From: CALZJC01 sp963781065 | Lineage (GTDB): Bacteria > Acidobacteriota > Thermoanaerobaculia > Multivoradales > JAHEKO01 | NCBI GenBank assembly: GCA_963781065.1 | Contig: CAWAET010000019.1 | Location: 21,271-85,270, forward strand | Length of the DNA: 64,000 nucleotides | Reading direction: 5' to 3' | Shown here: in pieces, positions 58,775-64,000 of the stretch | Layout of the letters: each line of letters begins with the position of its first letter | Numbering within the stretch: the first letter of the stretch is position 1 | The notes under the pieces: model-generated | What the model saw: only the letters and a program-made list of their open reading frames with translations | What the model was told of the DNA's origin: nothing | Databases searched by the model: none | Made by a program: the position numbers and the translations under genes

Positions 58775-60010
58775 TCAGACGGCCTTCTTCAGAGGCGTCG
58801 TCTGCTGGCGTCCGTAGACCATCTCTTCGGTGATGAGGCAGCTCTTGACGTCCTCGCGCGATGGGATGGTGTACATCAGGTCGAGCATGAGCTCTTCGAG
58901 GATGATGCGCAGACCGCGGGCGCCGACGTTACGGGCCATCGCCTCGCGCGCCACGGCCTCCAGGGCCGTGTCGGTGAACGTCAGTTCCACGTCCTCGAGC
59001 TCGAACATGGTCTGGTACTGTTTCACCAGGCTGTTCTTGGGCTCCTTGAGGATGCGGACCAGGTCCTCCGCATCGAGCTCGGTGAGGCCGCCCACGACGG
59101 GCAGGCGCCCGACGAACTCGGGGATCAAGCCGTACTTGATGAGGTCTTCGGGCGAGATATGCGGCAGCAGCTGACCGGCGCGCCGCTCCTTCTTGCTCTT
59201 GATCTCGGCGCCAAAGCCCAGGGTCTTCTCGTTCAGACGCCGCTCGATCAGATCTTCGAGGCCGACAAAGGCGCCGCCGCAGATGAACAGGATGTTGGTG
59301 GTGTCGATCTGCAGGAACTCCTGGTGCGGGTGCTTGCGGCCTCCCTGGGGCGGCACGTTGCACTGCGTGCCCTCGAGGATCTTCAGCAGCGCCTGCTGCA
59401 CGCCCTCGCCCGAGACGTCACGGGTGATCGACGGGTTGTCGCTCTTCCTGGCGATCTTGTCGACCTCGTCGATGTAGACGATGCCGCGCTGGGTCTTCTC
59501 GCGGTCGTTGCCCGAGGCCTGGTAGAGCTTGAGGATGATGTTCTCGACGTCCTCACCCACGTAGCCGGCCTCGGTCAGAGTGGTGGCATCGGCGATCGTG
59601 AAGGGCACCGCCAGCAGCTTGGCCAGGGTCTGGGCCAGCAGAGTCTTGCCGGTCCCGGTCGGTCCGATGAGCAGGATGTTGGACTTCTGCAGCTCCACTT
59701 CGCTGCGCGTCCGCTCGGCGAACTCGATCCGCTTGTAGTGGTTGTAGACCGCCACCGCCAGCTTCTTCTTGGCCAGCTTCTGGCCGATCACGTACTCGTC
59801 GAGGAACTCCTTGATCTCCCGCGGCTTGGGCAGAGCGGTGTCCTGCTCCTGCTCGAGCATCTTGTCCTCGGCGATGATGTCGAGGCAGATGTCGACGCAC
59901 TCGTCGCAGATGAACACCGTCGGCCCGGCGATCAACTTCTTGACCTCCCGCTGGCCCTTGTTGCAGAAGGAGCAGCGCAGCGCTTCTTCGCCGGTGTCTT
60001 TTTTGGGCAT
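58775..60010 (-). CDS. clpX: ATP-dependent Clp protease ATP-binding subunit ClpX
   Basis: The AAA+ unfoldase that feeds ClpP. The intact 411-residue frame has the zinc-binding domain (Cys 13, 16, 35, 38), Walker A ILLIGPTGTGKTLLAQTLA (116-123), Walker B GIVYIDEVDKIARKSDNPSI, the pore loop GYVG (in EAGYVGEDVENI) and the ClpP-contact loop in EIKSKKERR with LGFG. It follows clpP by 155 bases and precedes lon by 52. Confidence 0.98.
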   Translation of the reverse strand: MPKKDTGEEALRCSFCNKGQREVKKLIAGPTVFICDECVDICLDIIAEDKMLEQEQDTALPKPREIKEFLDEYVIGQKLAKKKLAVAVYNHYKRIEFAERTRSEVELQKSNILLIGPTGTGKTLLAQTLAKLLAVPFTIADATTLTEAGYVGEDVENIILKLYQASGNDREKTQRGIVYIDEVDKIARKSDNPSITRDVSGEGVQQALLKILEGTQCNVPPQGGRKHPHQEFLQIDTTNILFICGGAFVGLEDLIERRLNEKTLGFGAEIKSKKERRAGQLLPHISPEDLIKYGLIPEFVGRLPVVGGLTELDAEDLVRILKEPKNSLVKQYQTMFELEDVELTFTDTALEAVAREAMARNVGARGLRIILEELMLDLMYTIPSREDVKSCLITEEMVYGRQQTTPLKKAV

Positions 60011-60165
60011 CTATCCTCGTCTCGCCGGGGTTCTGGAACGTCGAGCTACCTGGGGCCGGGTTCTCGAAACAGTCCAACAGCGCGATCGGCTCCCGCTATT
60101 CCACACCTTCCCGGAGGCCGTTGACTTTCCGGATGATAACAGAAGAGCCAAGCCGGCCCGCACGC

Positions 60166-60747
60166 CTACTTCCGCTCCATGACCTGGTCGGCGAGCCCAT
60201 ATTCCACCGCGTCCTCGGCCGACAGGATCATGTCCCGCTCGGTGTCGGAGTGGATGCGGTCCTTGGGCTGGCCGGTGTGGTGAGCCAGGATGTCGTCGAG
60301 GCTGTCGCGCATCCGCAGCAGATCCTTGGCGTGGATCTCGATCTCGGTCTGCTGGCCCTGCAGCCCGTAGAGCAGGGGCTGGTGGATCAGCACCCGGCTG
60401 TTGGGCAGCACCGACCGCTTCTTGGGCGAGCCGGCCGCCAGCAGCACCGCCGCCATCGAGGCCGCCTGGCCGACGCACAGGGTGGCGATGTCCGGCTTGA
60501 TGTACTGCATCGTGTCGTAGATCGCCAGGCCGGCGGTGATCGAGCCGCCGGGCGAGTTGATGTAGATCGAGATGTCCTTCTCCGGGTTCTCGGCCTCGAG
60601 AAACAGCATCTGGGCGATCACCAGGTTCGACACGTCGTCGTCGATCGACCGGCCGAGGAAGATGATGTTGTCCTTCAGCAGGCGCGAGTAGATGTCGTAC
60701 GCCCGCTCGCCCCGGTTCGTCTGCTCCACTACCATCGGAATCAGCAT
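60166..60747 (-). CDS. clpP: ATP-dependent Clp protease proteolytic subunit
   Basis: Serine protease barrel, 193 residues and intact. The catalytic triad is visible as Ser 97 in CVGQAASMAAVLLAAG, His 122 in RVLIHQPLLYGLQGQ and Asp 172 in TERDMILSAEDAVEYGL. The IYINSPGGSITAGLAIYDTM strand and loop are typical. It starts 14 bases after the tig stop, giving the tig-clpP-clpX order common in bacteria. Confidence 0.98.
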   Translation of the reverse strand: MLIPMVVEQTNRGERAYDIYSRLLKDNIIFLGRSIDDDVSNLVIAQMLFLEAENPEKDISIYINSPGGSITAGLAIYDTMQYIKPDIATLCVGQAASMAAVLLAAGSPKKRSVLPNSRVLIHQPLLYGLQGQQTEIEIHAKDLLRMRDSLDDILAHHTGQPKDRIHSDTERDMILSAEDAVEYGLADQVMERK

Positions 60748-60761
60748 CGCTCGATCATCCT

Positions 60762-62096
60762 CTACTCGTTCTTCTCGTTGTCTGGGCTCTCGGCCTCTGG
60801 ACTGTCGACCTTCTGGGCCGCGCCCGGCTCGGTCGCCGTTTCCTCAGCGCCTGAAGGCGTCTCCCCCAGGAGCCGTCCGAGCAGCTTCTCGCGCCGAATC
60901 CGGGCGCGCAGCTCGCCCAGCCGGCCGGACCGATCGAGCGCCTGTCGAACTGCTCCTGTGCTTCGCCCCTCGGCCCGAGCCAGTTGCGCCAGCGTCTGCT
61001 CGAACTCCTGCTCGTCGACCGTGACGTCCTCCTTCTCCGCAACCGCGTCCAGCAGCAGCCGGGAGTGCACCCGCTTCTCCGCGTTGGGCCGCTCGCGCTC
61101 GGCCAGCGCCTGCCAGTCGAATCCCGCCGTCTCCAGATCGATGCCGCGCCGCGCCATCTCCTCGGCGTAGGCCCGCAGCATGGTCTCGACCTCCTGCTGC
61201 ACGACCCCGTCGGGCAGCACCAGCGGGTGGCGTGCCCGCAGCTCGTCGAGCAGGGCGCGCTCGCGCTCCTGCCGGCGATTGCGGCTCTTGGCCTCCGCCA
61301 ACCGCTCGCCGACCGCCCGCCGCAGAGCCGCGACATCTTCGAAGTTGCCCAGTCTGGCGGCCAGCTCGTCGTTCAACTCGGGCAGGTCGCGCTCCTCCAC
61401 CGCCTCGACCTCGAGCCGGTAGCGGTGCTCGGCACCCGCCGGCTCCTCGCGGCGGTCGAACTCCACCCGGCCCTCCGGCCGGGCGCCCACCGCGGCCAGC
61501 GAGAGCTCCTCCCATACCTGCTCGTCGCCCACCTCGAAATCGACCGCCTGCGCGTCGGGCTCCTGCTCGTCGCCGTCGAGCCGCTTCAGGCGGCCGCGGA
61601 CGCGGTCGCCGCGCGCGGCGGCCCGCTCGGCCGGCACCCAGGCGGCGGCCTGGCGGCGCAGGTCCTCGACCGTCTTGTCGATCTCGGCCTCCGCGGGCTC
61701 GACGTCCGGGTCCGGCAGGTCGATCCCCCCGAGCTCACGGATCTCGATCCGCGGCCGAACCTCCACCGTGGCGGTGAACTTGAGGCTCACCCCGGGGTCG
61801 TGATCCACCTGCTCGACCTGCGGCGGCAGCAGAGCGTCGAGCTCGCCCTCGGCCTCGGCCTGGCGCCAGTAGCGCGGCAGCAGCCGATCGACCACTTCCT
61901 GGTCGATCTCGCGCTCGTAGCGCTGGCGGACCAACTCCATCGGCACCTTGCCCTTGCGAAAGCCGGGCACACGGGCGCGGTGGCGGAATTCGCCGACGAT
62001 CCGCCGGGTCTCGGCCTCGACGGCCGGCTGCGGCACCTCGATCGTCAGCCGCCTCTTGCAGGGGCCGGCGTCTTCGTTGGAGACAACAACACTCAT
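60762..62096 (-). CDS. tig: Trigger factor
   Basis: Ribosome-bound chaperone and prolyl isomerase, 444 residues and intact. The ribosome-binding domain carries the signature GFRKGKVPMELVRQRY; then the PPIase-like part (RGDRVRGRLKRLDGDEQEP) and the C-terminal arms (ERALLDELRARHPLVLPDGV and VDEQEFEQTLAQLARAEGRS). The tail is acidic (EEKATEP-like, ending SPDNEKNE). It lies 56 bases after tRNA-Leu, possibly in the same transcript, and heads the tig-clpP-clpX-lon set. Confidence 0.96.
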   Translation of the reverse strand: MSVVVSNEDAGPCKRRLTIEVPQPAVEAETRRIVGEFRHRARVPGFRKGKVPMELVRQRYEREIDQEVVDRLLPRYWRQAEAEGELDALLPPQVEQVDHDPGVSLKFTATVEVRPRIEIRELGGIDLPDPDVEPAEAEIDKTVEDLRRQAAAWVPAERAAARGDRVRGRLKRLDGDEQEPDAQAVDFEVGDEQVWEELSLAAVGARPEGRVEFDRREEPAGAEHRYRLEVEAVEERDLPELNDELAARLGNFEDVAALRRAVGERLAEAKSRNRRQERERALLDELRARHPLVLPDGVVQQEVETMLRAYAEEMARRGIDLETAGFDWQALAERERPNAEKRVHSRLLLDAVAEKEDVTVDEQEFEQTLAQLARAEGRSTGAVRQALDRSGRLGELRARIRREKLLGRLLGETPSGAEETATEPGAAQKVDSPEAESPDNEKNE

Positions 62097-62152
62097 CGTT
62101 CTGGGTTTCCTGACGGTCTCGGGAGGGGTCCTGCTGCCGGGGTGGCGGGTCT

Positions 62153-62239
62153 TGGTGCGAAAGGGGGGACTCGAACCCCCACCCCGATTACGGGACTAGA
62201 TCCTAAATCTAGCGCGTCTACCAGTTCCGCCACTTTCGC
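62153..62239 (-). tRNA. tRNA-Leu (UAG)
   Basis: On the minus strand GCGAAAG pairs with CTTTCGC in the acceptor stem; the long variable arm is typical of a class II tRNA; the anticodon loop TTTAGGA is closed by CTAGA and TCTAG, giving anticodon TAG. The T loop is GGGTTCGAGTCCC-like, and the 3' CCA is encoded. 87 bases including CCA. Confidence 0.97.
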
Positions 62240-62273
62240 ATGTCATGGTGTGTCGGCGGTGGGGCAAAGGGGA

Positions 62274-62311
62274 GAAGGCCGGTGAGCCACCAGCGACTCG
62301 GGCCGGCCTTC
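62274..62311. repeat. Inverted repeat in the tRNA-Leu leader
   Basis: GAAGGCCGG (62274-62282) and CCGGCCTTC (62303-62311) are perfect 9-base complements separated by 20 bases. It lies between the predicted -10 and the tRNA. It may be a leader hairpin for tRNA processing or the transcription end for the beta-helix gene next door. Confidence 0.4.
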
Positions 62312-62319
62312 GAGGCGCG

Positions 62320-62325
62320 ATTATA
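62320..62325 (-). promoter_or_regulatory. Consensus -10 box for tRNA-Leu (and possibly tig)
   Basis: A perfect TATAAT on the minus strand about 80 bases upstream of the tRNA 5' end. The -35 region is weak (a GCCGGT-like hexamer at 17 bases). Confidence 0.5.
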
Positions 62326-62390
62326 CCCCAGCGGGGCGAAGAACCGGCCCTCGCCTCTCCGCCGTGGACAGGACGGGCGGGCGAGCCAGC

Positions 62391-63731
62391 TTACGGGAGC
62401 GCCAGCTGAAGATCGGGCTCGATCTCGAGCGCCAGCTGAGCGGTCGGGCCGACCGCGGTGGTGTCCCCCAGCTCGATCTTCTTGCCGGCGCGCAGGGTCA
62501 GGTTGCCGGAGCCCGCCACCGAAAAGCCCGGGCCGACCACGATGGCTTGGCAGTTCTCGCGGATCTCGGTCCCGGAGACGACCTCGCTGCTGAGGACCAG
62601 GTCCGGGCAGGGCACGAACTCGAAGGCACCGATGTCGCAGTTGCCCACCCGCGCCGAGCCCCGCTGATCGGCCGGCGGGCAGTCGAGCGCCGAGCCCGCG
62701 TCACGGCCGTTGCTGCCGGCGAGCAGCGCGTGGGTCATCGTCGGGCCGCCGTTGTCCAGCAGCTCGGCCTCCAGACCGGTCAAGGAACCGGGAATCGTGC
62801 CGCAGGTCGTGTCGTCACTCAGATTGTTGCCCGCGTTGACGACGCCACCGTCGCAGTTTCCCCCACTCGGGCTGTTGGCAACGATCGTGTTCGTCAGGAT
62901 GACGTTGGCCAGAAACGTGATGATCGCGCCGCCGGCGATGTCGGCCGAGTTGCCCCAAAAGGTGCTGTTCGTCAGGGTGACCGTGCCGACGTAATTGCGG
63001 ACACCGCCGCCGTAGTCGGCCGAGTTCCCGGAAAACGTGCTGTTGGTGATGATCGCTTCGCCGTGGAGGTTGCTCAGGCCGGCGCCGGTGAGAGCGGAGT
63101 TGCCAGTCAGGGTGCTGTCCGTCACCGTGACCGTGCCCTGGTCCTGGTCAATCGCGCCGCCGCTGAACCGGGCCGAGTTTCCGGCCATGGTGCTGCGGAT
63201 GAGAATGAGGGTACCGCTGTCCTGGTAGATGCCGCCGCCGGAGTTGGCCGTGTTCCCGAACACTCCGCTGTTGTCGAGGACGAGCGTGCCGGAAGCGTTG
63301 AAGATGCCGCCGCCACACTGCTCGAGCAGAACCGGGTCCAGATACCCGTTGGCAACGATCAGGTCGCGCAGGGTCAGCGTACCGGTGCCGGCAACGTGGA
63401 AGATGCGGAACTCGGGGGTCCCCGGGCCGGTGCCGCGCGCGACCTCGAAGCCGTTTCCCTCGACGGTAATCTCGGTGGCGATCGACGGCAGGGCGTTGGC
63501 GCCGTCGGCGTCGTTGTCCACAGTGTCCAGCGTCACGTTTCCGGTCAGCCAGATCTCATCCGCGCCGGACCCGGCCGGACAACCTCCCGTCGCCAGGTCC
63601 GTGTTCGCCGCGGTGACGGCGTCGGTCAGGGTGCAGCCAGCGCCAACCGTGATGACCGCCGAGAAGGCCGTTGCGGGCAGAACGAAACAGACGGCCAGAA
63701 AAACAACGGCCCGCCTGACGAGAAGAACCAT
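62391..63731 (-). CDS. Secreted right-handed beta-helix protein (choice-of-anchor Q-like)
   Basis: An intact 446-residue exported protein. A signal peptide (RRAVVFLAVCFVLPATAFSA) is followed by a CSLREA-like motif (GAGCTLTDAVTAANTDL) and about eight parallel beta-helix coils of the type NSTFSGNSADYGGGVRNYVG and DSTLTGNSALTGAGLSNLHG. The end of the helix has DNGGPTMTHALLAGSNGRDA with DQRGSARVGNCDIGAFEF, the choice-of-anchor Q signature; a C-terminal beta domain follows (RAGKKIELGDTTAV). No enzyme site is visible. It sits between two tRNA genes; codon use is less GC-rich at many Asn/Thr sites. Role unknown, probably cell surface. Confidence 0.88.
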   Translation of the reverse strand: MVLLVRRAVVFLAVCFVLPATAFSAVITVGAGCTLTDAVTAANTDLATGGCPAGSGADEIWLTGNVTLDTVDNDADGANALPSIATEITVEGNGFEVARGTGPGTPEFRIFHVAGTGTLTLRDLIVANGYLDPVLLEQCGGGIFNASGTLVLDNSGVFGNTANSGGGIYQDSGTLILIRSTMAGNSARFSGGAIDQDQGTVTVTDSTLTGNSALTGAGLSNLHGEAIITNSTFSGNSADYGGGVRNYVGTVTLTNSTFWGNSADIAGGAIITFLANVILTNTIVANSPSGGNCDGGVVNAGNNLSDDTTCGTIPGSLTGLEAELLDNGGPTMTHALLAGSNGRDAGSALDCPPADQRGSARVGNCDIGAFEFVPCPDLVLSSEVVSGTEIRENCQAIVVGPGFSVAGSGNLTLRAGKKIELGDTTAVGPTAQLALEIEPDLQLALP

Positions 63732-63954
63732 CTCAGCCTCCCTTCAACGCCAGCTGGCGCTGGCTTGCGCCGTTCGGCAGCCCGGCAGTCTGGAGGTTCT
63801 CTCGGACCCGTGGCTTTGCGGAGTCAGGCTCTTGCCTGGCCGTGCCTTTGTCGCGGCGAGATCGAGTCTACGCCTTGGTCCAAGGGCTGTCCACCACCTG
63901 CCCAGGTGGGACGCCCGGAAGTGCCGAACCTGGCCGGGCTCGTGGGATTCTCTG

Positions 63955-64000
63955 TGGTGAGCCGCGAAGGAATCGAACCTTCAACCTACGGATTAAGAGT
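63955..64000 (-). tRNA. tRNA-Lys (CUU), 3' part only
   Basis: The minus strand from the right edge reads from the anticodon loop CTCTTAA with anticodon CTT and stem TCCGT, through the T arm GAAGGTTCGATTCCTTC, to the acceptor strand CGGCTC with discriminator A and encoded CCA. The 5' half is outside the window. Confidence 0.85.

Overview
The window is GC-rich (roughly 70 percent by eye), densely coding DNA from a chromosome. The organism is a diderm: it has a TolC/adaptor/RND efflux set and an RlpA-type lipoprotein. It makes menaquinone by the futalosine route (mqnA, mqnC, plus a menG-type methyltransferase). Gene content and order fit a deep-branching Gram-negative such as an Acidobacteriota member; that placement is an inference from context, since no rRNA gene is present. 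No phage, transposase, integrase or CRISPR array was seen.

Layout. 1-2.5 kb (minus): ribosomal operon rplM-rpsI-rpsB-tsf behind a good sigma70 promoter. 2.6-5.4 kb (plus): menG-folD-coaE-rdgB, mostly with overlapping stops and starts. 5.5-7.8 kb (minus): arginine deiminase and ornithine carbamoyltransferase. 7.9-10.1 kb (plus): purB and rlpA. 10.1-16.2 kb (minus): moaC, a NamZ-like muramidase, an unknown protein, a class V aminotransferase with serA, and ddl. 16.4-17.0 kb (plus): a TIGR04283-like glycosyltransferase. 17.1-22.6 kb (minus): rsmA-ftsK-fmt-rsmB. 22.7-27.2 kb (plus): a GAF-GGDEF cyclase, then lysine 6-aminotransferase and aminoadipate-semialdehyde dehydrogenase (lysine to alpha-aminoadipate). 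27.3-29.5 kb (minus): lipid kinase, 2Fe-2S ferredoxin and an ECF-like sigma factor. 29.7-35.5 kb (plus): tripartite efflux operon. 35.7-38.7 kb (plus): an accessory-looking operon of a pentapeptide-repeat membrane protein, two TPR proteins and a possible 43-residue protein. 38.7-40.0 kb (minus): SplB-like radical SAM protein. 40.2-46.3 kb (plus): a truncated universal stress domain and a complete Mrp Na+/H+ antiporter operon (mrpAB fusion, C, D, E, F, G). 46.3-54.0 kb (minus): GGEEF-PilZ cyclase, APC permease-USP fusion, transglutaminase-like protein, EamA transporter, mqnC, mqnA. 54.0-62.1 kb (minus): rho, engB, lon, clpX, clpP, tig, preceded by tRNA-Leu(UAG). 62.4-63.7 kb (minus): a secreted beta-helix protein, and a partial tRNA-Lys at the right edge.

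Sequence quality matters here. Many unmistakable housekeeping genes (tsf, rpsB, rplM, menG, folD, coaE, rdgB, argF, arcA, purB, serA, rsmB, rho, lon and others) can be read only by switching frame at single-base slips, while other stretches, most of 22.7-54 kb among them, are nearly clean. I treat these slips as sequencing or assembly indels and give whole-gene coordinates across them.

The most interesting candidates are: the pentapeptide/TPR operon; a perfect 20-bp palindrome in the gap between the two lysine-catabolism genes; a recurring TAnnnT box 6-12 nt before start codons, suggesting widespread leaderless transcription; inverted repeats without U tracts at convergent gene junctions; the NamZ-like enzyme without a signal peptide coupled to an unknown protein; and the broken junction near 40.2 kb.
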